Below are positions 25,813 to 33,360 of a stretch of 64,000 bases of DNA, one piece after another (the first letter of the stretch is position 1; the number at the start of each line of letters is the position of its first letter). The translations under genes were made by a program, and so were the position numbers. The notes beneath the pieces are model-generated. The model was not told the DNA's origin, did not search any database, and saw nothing but the letters and a program-made list of their open reading frames with translations. This stretch comes from a virus. Where the stretch lies: the IMG/VR virus record IMGVR_UViG_3300042261_002158, positions 1 to 64,000 of that record. One strand, written 5' to 3'.

Positions 25813-26172
25813 TTAGATTACCAATAGCATTGGATTATCAATATCGGCATATTGGGTTTTTAAATAAGTAGCCAATTGACCATAAGCCGTAATGGTGCCA
25901 TCGTCATTACGAACGATATTTTGTCCCCTTAAATAACCAGGAATATATGGAGAAAATTGTGTCTGATGAACAGCAGCATTGGTGCGACCACGATCTGGGC
26001 TATTATCGTGCATATCGGGATGTAAAATTGCTGTTTCTTTGGAATTGGTAATAGGACCAATTGTTTCTTGCGTTCTGCGATTCATCAATACTTGAAATGT
26101 GATAATTGGGTGCTTAATGTTTGTGCAGCCAATTGTAGAAAGATTATCTTCATATTCTGTTGGAATAGCCAT
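25813..26172 (-). CDS. Hypothetical protein, 119 aa
   Basis: AGGAG upstream. His/Asn/Thr-rich without clear helices (LHPDMHDNSPDRGRTNAAVH). The C-terminus is more regular. Placement between tagged genes suggests a virion component, which is inference. Confidence 0.5.
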   Translation of the reverse strand: MAIPTEYEDNLSTIGCTNIKHPIITFQVLMNRRTQETIGPITNSKETAILHPDMHDNSPDRGRTNAAVHQTQFSPYIPGYLRGQNIVRNDDGTITAYGQLATYLKTQYADIDNPMLLVI

Positions 26173-26182
26173 GTTTATACTC

Positions 26183-26461
26183 CTAATAAATAATGTCGGG
26201 ACGATCTATTGAAATTGGTACGTCTCTTCTTCTATCGTCAGGCACAATACTGCCAGTACTTGTATTTATACGTCTTGCTTTTGTTTTTTTATCGATTCCA
26301 TACAAACGATCTGGATTAATTTTCACATCATCATCAGATGAGGGTTTTACACGATCTTTAGTTGTATATTTCGATTGTACAGGCATATTATCATTGGTTG
26401 TGTAAGGAGTGTCAAAAACCCCTCCATGCATTCCTGTTTCAAACCAATATTTAAATCTCAT
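26183..26461 (-). CDS. Tagged small protein, 92 aa
   Basis: Starts MRFKYWFETGMHGG, a close match to the tag (aromatic-x-Glu). The remainder is basic/polar and disordered with many Asp-Asp and Lys-Lys pairs, as expected for a short head-internal protein. Divergent from the peptidase at 26479 with only 17 bp between start codons, all A/T-rich (ATATATATAT). Confidence 0.6.
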   Translation of the reverse strand: MRFKYWFETGMHGGVFDTPYTTNDNMPVQSKYTTKDRVKPSSDDDVKINPDRLYGIDKKTKARRINTSTGSIVPDDRRRDVPISIDRPDIIY

Positions 26462-26478
26462 GAAATATATATATCAAT
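26462..26478. promoter_or_regulatory. 17-bp divergent promoter region
   Basis: GAAATATATATATCAAT is all that separates two divergent ATG codons, so each start codon must lie at or very near its transcription start. No Shine-Dalgarno fits on either side. Confidence 0.5.
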
Positions 26479-27201
26479 ATGAATACTTTATTTCTTTTAT
26501 GCTGTTTCGTTTTAGGAGCAGATTCTCCTGGCGAATTTCCGGTAGTTTTTCACACAAACCAATCTTTACTAAAGGTCTCTGATCCGCAGTACAAAACCAC
26601 TTACACAGAACCTTATACTTGTACTGCTCCAGATCAACCATTAGAAGGAGTTCAATGCCCAATTCCTAAAGAATGCAGAGTTTTTAACAAAACTGGCATT
26701 CAATGCGTCTGGGCATCTATAGAAACACTCGGACGCTGGGCAGAATGTAAAGAATTATTAGAACCAGAAGCTTTAACAGAACGTTCTCGATGCAAAAGTT
26801 TTGCTGGACCTTCTGATGCTTCTGAAGTTTTAAACAAATATAAGGTAAGATTCGAACAATCTGCTCAAGGTCGAGAAAAAGGCATTGCCTTAATTAAAAA
26901 AGCCATGAAAGAAAAACGAGCCTGTCTTTGGTCTATCCCAGGTCATGCTATGGTTATTTGTCATTATGACGAAGAAAAAAATGAATTCATGTGGATTGAC
27001 AATTCAGATCGCTCCCTGAAAATTCAAAAAGGCACAATTCAGACTTTCAATAAAAAATGGGATGGTTGGATTCTGGTGATCTATGCTAATCCAGATCGAT
27101 TTGAAAGAAATATGGTCAATCAAATCCCTATTATAGATCGAAACAACCCCCAAGGCACCTATCCTCCAGATTATATTCCAACTCCAAAGGATAAACAATG
27201 A
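26479..27201 (+). CDS. Secreted papain-like cysteine peptidase
   Basis: A 240-aa protein. Short hydrophobic N-terminus (MNTLFLLCCFVLGADS) resembles a signal peptide. TGIQCVWASIETLGRWAE carries the candidate nucleophile Cys, SIPGHAMVICHYDEE the His, and FMWIDNSDRSL the Asp/Asn partner, in papain order. Proteins with this motif set are frequent in Planctomycetes, in my recollection. Eight or more Cys fit an extracytoplasmic location. A lysis or host-envelope role is possible. The stop overlaps the next ATG (ATGA). Confidence 0.7.
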   Translation: MNTLFLLCCFVLGADSPGEFPVVFHTNQSLLKVSDPQYKTTYTEPYTCTAPDQPLEGVQCPIPKECRVFNKTGIQCVWASIETLGRWAECKELLEPEALTERSRCKSFAGPSDASEVLNKYKVRFEQSAQGREKGIALIKKAMKEKRACLWSIPGHAMVICHYDEEKNEFMWIDNSDRSLKIQKGTIQTFNKKWDGWILVIYANPDRFERNMVNQIPIIDRNNPQGTYPPDYIPTPKDKQ

Positions 27202-27389
27202 AATTTCAAACATGGAAAGAAGCAAAAGGACGATTTGATGATGTAGATCTTGGAAGGAAAAGCATTCCAAATCAAATTTTGATTTATAGACGAAATTTAG
27301 CAAATCAATTAAAAGAATTATTGGAAGAGCCAGAATTTCAAGATGTAACCCTAGTACAAGATCTGATTAATCGTCTTGAAAACAAATAA
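27198..27389 (+). CDS. Tagged small protein, 63 aa
   Basis: Starts MKFQTWKEAKGRFDD (tag type). The rest is a charged helical protein (ANQLKELLEEPEFQDVTLVQ). Translationally coupled to the peptidase gene by a 4-nt overlap. A head-internal protein is inferred from the tag. Confidence 0.6.
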   Translation: MKFQTWKEAKGRFDDVDLGRKSIPNQILIYRRNLANQLKELLEEPEFQDVTLVQDLINRLENK

Positions 27390-27393
27390 ATTA

Positions 27394-28197
27394 TCAAAGG
27401 GATCTCTTACGAAATAACACTAAAATAAATCCCAAACCAATTACTGGTATAAAAACTAAAGGTTCTGGTGTTGGAATCTCAAGCGGCTTTGAAGAACCCA
27501 ATAAAGCTTTTGTATTTTCAACTCCAATACCAATAGCAAATAATGTAGTGCTTAAATCTCCTGGGCACCCAACCAGTAGATATGGATTATCTGCTTGACA
27601 AAAACATACCATTCTGCCCATTGAGCAATCGATAACTTCTGGTTTAGGACCAATGCCTGGACAAGTATTATATCCATCTCTAATAATAATGAAATCTAAT
27701 TTAGAGCCTTTTAACATAGAACCATGACGAGACAAATGTACAAAATCCCCTGGAAACAAAGGATCTGATGCGGTGCGTAATCTATTGTTTAATTTATGAT
27801 CTGCCTGGGCATATTTGACGTTTGTAGACACATTAGCAAAAATTAACTGAGGATTGCCCTCATTAGTTCTAAATCCAAAGGAATCATGAAAATCATTGTC
27901 TTCTCCAACAAAATAAGCCCGAACGTCATAGGATTCTGCTAATGTGATTTTATTAGATATTGGCTTCCATGTGTCTGGAATGGTTTGTTTTAGATTGTTA
28001 CTTCCCACAAGATGTTTAACTGTTGATAAAAAAGGCTTAGGCTCATCGGGACCTTTATTGCTAGCACTCCAAAATGATTGGTCTAAATCCCTATTTTGAA
28101 CATCATTTACTGTGGAATATCCGTAATAAGTATAGGTGTCGGCTTTTAAGATGGAAACATTGATCAGCAATGCTGCAAAAATTAATATTATTTTCAT
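27394..28197 (-). CDS. PEP-CTERM-like surface protein
   Basis: A 267-aa protein. Signal peptide at 1-19 (MKIILIFAALLINVSILKA). The C-terminus has PTPEPLVFIPVIGLGFILVL then FRKRSL, that is Pro-Glu-Pro, one membrane span and a basic end, as in exosortase substrates. The body is beta-type with YGYSTVNDVQNRD and several Cys. PEP-CTERM proteins occur in bacteria with exosortase, including Planctomycetes and Verrucomicrobia. Their presence in a phage suggests alteration of the host surface. No Shine-Dalgarno; CTATATAC abuts the start. Confidence 0.7.
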   Translation of the reverse strand: MKIILIFAALLINVSILKADTYTYYGYSTVNDVQNRDLDQSFWSASNKGPDEPKPFLSTVKHLVGSNNLKQTIPDTWKPISNKITLAESYDVRAYFVGEDNDFHDSFGFRTNEGNPQLIFANVSTNVKYAQADHKLNNRLRTASDPLFPGDFVHLSRHGSMLKGSKLDFIIIRDGYNTCPGIGPKPEVIDCSMGRMVCFCQADNPYLLVGCPGDLSTTLFAIGIGVENTKALLGSSKPLEIPTPEPLVFIPVIGLGFILVLFRKRSL

Positions 28198-28274
28198 GTG
28201 GTATATAGGATTAAAAGTATGGAATTAAAATATATATAAAATACTTGAGCTTTACAATATTATAAGGAGTTTTA

Positions 28275-28721
28275 ATGAAAACTTTTAATGAATGGGCCGA
28301 AGAAAAGCAACTTCTCAACGAACTTTCGCCTGAGTTGTTAAATCGAGCAGCAGATGCTGCTCATGAACGTGGAGATACCTTAAATATGAATCGTGCTGGC
28401 AAATTCAGCAAATTGGCCGATAAAAGAATTAATGAAAAATTTATGTTTCCAATTGTAATAAAGATGAAAGGCACAATGCAGATAACTAATTGTGTGGTTC
28501 GTCGTATTGAACCAAATCATGAGGGTTTTGTTCTTATCCTCACACAAGATCGTCCTTTGTACTTCTTCCCTGAAAGACGCTCCCTGGTTCGTGCGTCTAA
28601 TGGACCTGATGGCGATGAACGCTACGAAATGGACAGACGTTCTGCAAGAGACACAATTGATAAAATTAATCAGGTATTTGGACAACAAATTGGCTATGGT
28701 GCCATGCCTCAATTCAGATAA
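28275..28721 (+). CDS. Tagged phage protein, 148 aa
   Basis: AAGGAG upstream. The start MKTFNEWAEEKQLLNEL is the closest of the set to the T4 capsid-targeting peptide (MKTYQEF...), with LNE as a possible cleavage site. The body has LLNRAADAAHERGDTLNMNR and a small beta domain. Divergent in function from its neighbours. Head packaging inferred. Confidence 0.65.
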   Translation: MKTFNEWAEEKQLLNELSPELLNRAADAAHERGDTLNMNRAGKFSKLADKRINEKFMFPIVIKMKGTMQITNCVVRRIEPNHEGFVLILTQDRPLYFFPERRSLVRASNGPDGDERYEMDRRSARDTIDKINQVFGQQIGYGAMPQFR

Positions 28722-28729
28722 TAATTTTC

Positions 28730-28770
28730 AAAAAAAAAAGCGGCAAGAATTTTTGAGATTCTTGCCGCTT
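28730..28770 (-). terminator. Rho-independent terminator for csrA (may serve both strands)
   Basis: AAGCGGCAAGAAT / ATTCTTGCCGCTT with a 7-nt loop. The long A run at 28730-28739 becomes a T run on the minus strand. Confidence 0.8.
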
Positions 28771-28787
28771 AAAATTTCGCACAATCT

Positions 28788-28970
28788 TTAGTCTTTAGGA
28801 CCATTTTCTATTTTTTTAATTGCTTCGTAAACCTCCCTACGATGCACAGGAATTTCACTGGGACATCTGATTCCAATCCTGACTCGATCCTTCATCGTCT
28901 CGACAACCAAAATTTCAATGTTGTCGCCAATCATGATCGACTCGTCTTTTCTCCGTGTCAAAACCAACAT
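28788..28970 (-). CDS. csrA: CsrA/RsmA carbon storage regulator
   Basis: A 60-aa protein, standard length. MLVLTRRKDESIMIGDNIEI, then RVRIGIRCPSEIPVHRREVY; residues equivalent to Leu4 and Arg44 (in HRREVY) used for RNA binding are present. CsrA binds GGA motifs in mRNA leaders to block or stabilise them. The leader of this gene has GGA in AAGGAG and again just before the ATG, so self-regulation is possible. Phage csrA would reprogram host translation. Confidence 0.93.
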   Translation of the reverse strand: MLVLTRRKDESIMIGDNIEILVVETMKDRVRIGIRCPSEIPVHRREVYEAIKKIENGPKD

Positions 28971-29071
28971 CCTTCGACTCCTTCGCTCTAAAGAAACAGA
29001 CACAATGTCCCAGTATACCAGAAATCTGGTAGAGAACAACGCCTTTTGTGAAAAATTTCTACTCCAAAAAT

Positions 29072-29079
29072 GATAAATA
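29072..29079 (+). promoter_or_regulatory. GATAAATA box abutting the gene at 29086
   Basis: GATAAATA ends 6 nt before the ATG, with no Shine-Dalgarno between. Confidence 0.5.
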
Positions 29080-29085
29080 ATTCAC

Positions 29086-29667
29086 ATGAAATCTTTTAAA
29101 CAATTTGTAGAAATACTGGACATTGATACGTCTAAAGACAAAATCACATTTGATGATTTTACTCATGACATCCAACATTACCCATTTACCGTAAACGGCA
29201 AACAATACGACATTTACTTTAAAAGGATGAGTAAACACGATCTGCTTCCAGGGATAACCAACCAGTACGAGATATCATTTGTGGGTCCAGAAGGTTACAT
29301 GCCAACAAATTACATAATCGGATCTCCTGAAGTTTGCACCACTCTTGTTTCTGCTGTGGTAAAATTCATCCAAGAAAAACAAGTGGAAGCAATTGAATTC
29401 GAAGGAACCAATTCAAAAGTTAGCCGGATGTATCAAATATTTGCAAATAGATTAAACCAAAAATATCCCAAACATCAGCAATTTGTAAGAATAGACCAAT
29501 ATATTTGGATAAAACAAGATGCTCTAGATCATATGAACCCTAATGATAGATATAAAATAGAACAAATGTCTGACATGTGGGATAAAGACGCATATATGCA
29601 GGAACTGAAAAAAGGAAAACGACAACCAAGTCTTATGAATAAATTCATGCAAGGTTTCTTGGGTTGA
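29086..29667 (+). CDS. Tagged phage protein, 193 aa
   Basis: Starts MKSFKQFVEILDIDTS (tag type, FVE). The middle (KQYDIYFKRM, YEISFVGPEGY, TLVSAVVKFIQEKQVEAIEF, SKVSRMYQIFANRL) is a compact alpha/beta domain that I have seen in many large-phage proteins of unknown function, where an N-acetyltransferase-like fold is possible. The C-terminus is Met/Lys-rich. Head packaging inferred from the tag. Confidence 0.65.
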   Translation: MKSFKQFVEILDIDTSKDKITFDDFTHDIQHYPFTVNGKQYDIYFKRMSKHDLLPGITNQYEISFVGPEGYMPTNYIIGSPEVCTTLVSAVVKFIQEKQVEAIEFEGTNSKVSRMYQIFANRLNQKYPKHQQFVRIDQYIWIKQDALDHMNPNDRYKIEQMSDMWDKDAYMQELKKGKRQPSLMNKFMQGFLG

Positions 29668-29669
29668 AG

Positions 29670-29909
29670 TTATTTCCTGTTTTTAAATTCAGACCAAGTC
29701 CATTCATTTCTGTTAGGATACGGTCTTTCTTCCATATTAGGATTCACATTATTAACAGCAGGATCTTCTTTATCTTCAACTGAATTTGTAGGATCTAAAT
29801 ATCCAGCAGCTTTCATTACGTTTTTAATGTTGTTGATACAATTTGGGCAAAATTTACGCCCATCGTTGTTATCAAATGGTTTGTGACATTTCTGACAATT
29901 GTTATCCAT
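29670..29909 (-). CDS. Zinc-ribbon small protein, 79 aa
   Basis: CQKCHKPFDNNDGRKFCPNC is a zinc ribbon (residues 5-24). The rest is disordered and ends in a Trp-rich basic segment. CATAAATA lies upstream. No catalytic function visible. Confidence 0.65.
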   Translation of the reverse strand: MDNNCQKCHKPFDNNDGRKFCPNCINNIKNVMKAAGYLDPTNSVEDKEDPAVNNVNPNMEERPYPNRNEWTWSEFKNRK

Positions 29910-29921
29910 AATACCCCTGAA

Positions 29922-29929
29922 TATTTATG
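29922..29929 (-). promoter_or_regulatory. CATAAATA late-type box, leftward
   Basis: CATAAATATTCAGGGGTATT precedes the ATG at 29909. The distance (12 nt) leaves room for AGGGG. Confidence 0.45.
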
Positions 29930-30320
29930 TCGTTGGCTTTAAATATTCTTTGGCAAGAGCTTCTTCAGTAGTGAATTTTCCGCTTTTATAACGTTTTTGC
30001 AACTTGCTGATGTTATGATCAATAATTTCTTGAATTGAAGAGCCAAGAACATTTCTGGCGATAAACGCAATATACCAACAAACATCGCCACATTCTGCAA
30101 TCAGCCTTTGTCTGATTTCTTCTGTCATTTCCAAATTATGAAACAAAATCTTTTTAACGGTATCTGCAATTTCTCCAGATTCCCCAGCTAAACCCAAGGC
30201 TCCTGTAGTCAATTTACTCTGAAAGTCCTTCATCGATTCTGGTGAGGCCAAGGAAGTCACAAAATCTTCATAGTCCGTTAAGCATGTTATTTTTTCAAAA
30301 TCCCAAGTATCATCGCACAT
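29925..30320 (-). CDS. MazG-like nucleotide pyrophosphohydrolase
   Basis: A 131-aa protein with AGGAG upstream. GLAGESGEIADTVKK supplies ExxE and IAECGDVCWYIA supplies ExxD, the metal-binding helices of the MazG fold. MazG-like enzymes hydrolyse (d)NTPs or alarmones. Phage copies are thought to adjust host nucleotide or ppGpp pools. Normal length for the small all-alpha type. Confidence 0.88.
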   Translation of the reverse strand: MCDDTWDFEKITCLTDYEDFVTSLASPESMKDFQSKLTTGALGLAGESGEIADTVKKILFHNLEMTEEIRQRLIAECGDVCWYIAFIARNVLGSSIQEIIDHNISKLQKRYKSGKFTTEEALAKEYLKPTT

Positions 30321-30389
30321 ATTGATTTCTCCTGAATTAAAAGACTACCAAACTAGCTTAATAAAGTCAATATTTTTTCAAACTTATTC

Positions 30390-30397
30390 AATAAATA
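30390..30397 (+). promoter_or_regulatory. AATAAATA box abutting the gene at 30402
   Basis: CAATAAATA ends 4 nt before the ATG at 30402, with no Shine-Dalgarno. Confidence 0.5.
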
Positions 30398-30401
30398 AGT
30401 T

Positions 30402-31283
30402 ATGAGTTTTAAAATTTGGCTAGAACAAGAAACAACAGCTTGGTGGCGAATACCTGTCGCAGATGTCATAAATTCAGGATTTAAATATCTTGGATCAGCA
30501 AACATTGGCGGTGCTAGCCAAAAATATTTTCTACAATCTAAACTAAACGGCAGAAAATACGTATTTCGACCTGGATCAAAATACGAAGAATTAAGACCGC
30601 ATCAGCCTCATGCCGATACGTTAGCCTCAGATATGGCTTCTGAATTGTTGCATCCAGGAGAATATATCCCAGTCGGAACCATTCGACCTGAAAATATTCA
30701 ACATATCGAAGGTTTGCCTGATAATTTAAAAAATAAATTCAGTAAGGTAGGCGGCTCAGTACAACCTTTTATTGAAGATGCAGAAAATAAAGATTATCGA
30801 CGCAGATCACATCTATTATCTGACGAGGATGTGAAAAAATTACAAAAAGAACATGTTCTAGATTGGATTATCTCTAATCATGATTCTCATGGCAATCAAT
30901 TCATCAGAGTAAATAACAGTTTGATTGGAATAGATAAAAGTCAAGCTATGAAATATTTTGGTTCAGACGTATTATCGCCTGATTACAGCCCTAATCAAGA
31001 TTATGGCGAAGACGATCCTATTTACAATTATATTTACAGAGATGTTCAACAGGGAAAAAGGACAATCGACCCAATGATAATTAAACCATTGTTGGATAAG
31101 ATTGAAAATATGCCAGAGGATCGTTTTATCAATATGTATTTGCCGTTTCTACAGGCATTAAAAACAATCAAAAAAGTAGATATAGACAATGTTGTCAATG
31201 AACTATTGAACAGAAAAAGAAATATAAAACAACATTTTTCAGAGTATTATAGTTCGATGTTAGGAGAAAAAGTTTCTTTTTAG
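30402..31283 (+). CDS. Tagged kinase-fold protein (PI3/4K- or HipA-like)
   Basis: A 293-aa protein. Tag MSFKIWLEQE. GGASQKYFLQSKLNGRKYVF resembles the nucleotide-binding N-lobe. LDWIISNHDSHGNQF (D161, H163, N165) is the catalytic loop and IGIDKSQAMKYF (D178) the metal-binding motif, as in actin-fragmin/PI4K-like families, a type I have seen beside phage head genes. It could phosphorylate host protein or lipid after injection, or act in the head. Lys in the N-lobe is not certain. It is followed 8 nt later by another tagged gene. Confidence 0.65.
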   Translation: MSFKIWLEQETTAWWRIPVADVINSGFKYLGSANIGGASQKYFLQSKLNGRKYVFRPGSKYEELRPHQPHADTLASDMASELLHPGEYIPVGTIRPENIQHIEGLPDNLKNKFSKVGGSVQPFIEDAENKDYRRRSHLLSDEDVKKLQKEHVLDWIISNHDSHGNQFIRVNNSLIGIDKSQAMKYFGSDVLSPDYSPNQDYGEDDPIYNYIYRDVQQGKRTIDPMIIKPLLDKIENMPEDRFINMYLPFLQALKTIKKVDIDNVVNELLNRKRNIKQHFSEYYSSMLGEKVSF

Positions 31284-31291
31284 AGGTTGCG

Positions 31292-33031
31292 ATGGGGTTT
31301 AAAGATTTTTTAAATTTATTTGAAGCTGGATTAGAACATCGACCTTTTAATAAATTCAACACTCTTGAAAAAATACTAGCAGATCAAGTTGCTCAAGGAG
31401 TTCCAGAACAAAATATCTGGGTCCATTATTCCCATGTGCCTAAACTTGGCATCTATCCAGCAACTGCCGGAAAATCCCAAGGAACACCTCACGGATTATT
31501 TGCATATCCAATTCAATTTGTCATTAAAAACAAAGAAAAAGGAAATAACGGATATGATCTTGATTTTGGCGTAGATCGATCCTTCATGATAGTGTTTCGA
31601 GTCGAAGGCAAAGTTCATGATATTGGAGGTAAATCTGCCAATTTTAATAGAATAATTGAAAAATTTGATCAAGAAGGCAACCTCGAAAAAGCAGCGAATA
31701 TAGTCTTCGACAAAATACCTGAAGAACTAATGGACAAATGGAATATTGTTATAGAAGAATTAAAAAAGAATATTTTGGCCTATGATCACTTATTCAATTA
31801 TCAAAGATTTGATTTTTATCAACTCCCTGATTTATTTAATGAGATTATCGAAAATTACATGTATTATGCTTTTAAAAGATTGAAAATATCAGAGACTATT
31901 TTCGCTGATTATGCAGAAAAAGATCAAGAGGATTGGACTGGTTCTAACTTTATTTATACGAATTGTTACTATTCACACCACGCCAAAGAACCTTATGCCA
32001 ATCCTCATGCTGAAATAAGATATGCAACCCAACAAATCATACTTCAACATTTTCCTGAATTGGCCACATACGCCAATAAACAATTCTTAGAAGGAAGAGA
32101 ATTGTATGAATTTGACAGCAAAATAAGAACTAAAACCAAAATAAAACCTTTTGAATTTTTTCAAATTTACTCCAAAGACAAAAGCAAATTATTAAATTTA
32201 TTTAACAGAATCTGTAAAGCCATTCATAAACAGTATCACTCGATCACACGAAAACAAAAAAACATGACTTTTGATTTTCCAAAAAGAAAGATCATTGACA
32301 GAATTGTACAAAAATACCATTTGGATTTACCTAGTGCGTTACATGCTGTTGCACAACAAAATCCTCAAACTGAAGGTCAATTTATCTACAAATTAACTTA
32401 TGAACTGGCCAGACAATGGGCTTCTGATGATCAAAAAGAAAATTATTTTCCATTCAGATGGCGAAAATTACTAAGAGAACTCGGATATTCAAATATGGCC
32501 GATCTGCAACATACAGGGGCAATTCATAGTGGAGAACCAACCCAAGGCGTATTTTTAGATACTACAAAGAACAAACTTACAGTACTTGACGTTATTCGAA
32601 ATAAGCCATATGCAACTTCTAGATTTTATCATAATTCTGAATTGTATGGCAGCGATTTAGGAATAGAAAAAATGAAATGGCCCTCACTCGATCCACATGA
32701 TTACCAGCTAGACCCAAGAGAAAAAACAAAGAAGGGAATGTCGTCATATTTCATGAAATTGATATGGCCCGTAGCTGACGCTATAAGTCGTTTATGCTAT
32801 CACGGCGATTTAGACAATAAATCCTACGAACAATTAGAAAATTCTGTAAACAAACTGATTAAAATGTACATGAAAACAAAAAAGCACCATCCAGATTTTT
32901 TGAAGTATCTGGATGATGCTATTGTCAACACTTTCTATCACGGTAACTTAAAAGAAATCTCTGATCGTGGACCAATTTTTGCAAAATTGTACGATACAAT
33001 CAAGCACTTATTCTTAACTCCTGAACTCTAA
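31292..33031 (+). CDS. Tagged large phage protein with ART-like N-terminal motif, 579 aa
   Basis: GAGG upstream (31283-31286). Tag MGFKDFLNLFEAGLE. Residues about 42-75, WVHYSHVPKLGIYP then GTPHGLFAYPI, match a motif of large-phage proteins thought to carry an ADP-ribosyltransferase-like fold. The remaining 450 residues are helical and unidentified. It could be an internal ejected protein comparable in position to T4 Alt, though no clear NAD-site triad is seen. The end overlaps the convergent 33014 gene by 18 nt. Confidence 0.6.
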   Translation: MGFKDFLNLFEAGLEHRPFNKFNTLEKILADQVAQGVPEQNIWVHYSHVPKLGIYPATAGKSQGTPHGLFAYPIQFVIKNKEKGNNGYDLDFGVDRSFMIVFRVEGKVHDIGGKSANFNRIIEKFDQEGNLEKAANIVFDKIPEELMDKWNIVIEELKKNILAYDHLFNYQRFDFYQLPDLFNEIIENYMYYAFKRLKISETIFADYAEKDQEDWTGSNFIYTNCYYSHHAKEPYANPHAEIRYATQQIILQHFPELATYANKQFLEGRELYEFDSKIRTKTKIKPFEFFQIYSKDKSKLLNLFNRICKAIHKQYHSITRKQKNMTFDFPKRKIIDRIVQKYHLDLPSALHAVAQQNPQTEGQFIYKLTYELARQWASDDQKENYFPFRWRKLLRELGYSNMADLQHTGAIHSGEPTQGVFLDTTKNKLTVLDVIRNKPYATSRFYHNSELYGSDLGIEKMKWPSLDPHDYQLDPREKTKKGMSSYFMKLIWPVADAISRLCYHGDLDNKSYEQLENSVNKLIKMYMKTKKHHPDFLKYLDDAIVNTFYHGNLKEISDRGPIFAKLYDTIKHLFLTPEL

Positions 33032-33214
33032 CATCAAGTCAAATCTGATGTTATGATTCTTGTCTCTAGGATGAAACAAGGGCTTTCCTTGAGCAGCCCT
33101 TTTAGCAAGAATCTCAATTTTTTCATCAGATCCAGGTGTGGCAAGTGTTGGATCGAAATCAATCTTTTCCACAAACTCAAATCGACCGTTCCGGCATTTC
33201 AATTCAATTGACAT
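33014..33214 (-). CDS. Small hypothetical protein, 66 aa
   Basis: A beta-rich start (MSIELKCRNGRFEFVEKIDF) and a charged C-terminus. It overlaps the end of the rightward gene by 18 nt. There is little beyond an intact frame and plausible codon use to support it. Function unknown. Confidence 0.45.
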   Translation of the reverse strand: MSIELKCRNGRFEFVEKIDFDPTLATPGSDEKIEILAKRAAQGKPLFHPRDKNHNIRFDLMLEFRS

Positions 33215-33343
33215 AAACGCTCCAAATTTGAAACAGAAATTGAAGAAAAATTATTAAAACAAAATGTACCAAATCCTCCGGTTTTGTCAAGGTTTTTCAA
33301 ACAAAAATATCCTCTCAAATACACTACTATATAACGAGTTTAC

Positions 33344-33353
33344 TTGCTATAAT
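33344..33353 (+). promoter_or_regulatory. Extended -10 promoter TTGCTATAAT
   Basis: Exact copy of the 10-mer. TATAAT ends 7 nt before the ATG at 33361. No Shine-Dalgarno and no good -35. Confidence 0.6.
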
Positions 33354-33360
33354 CGATCCT

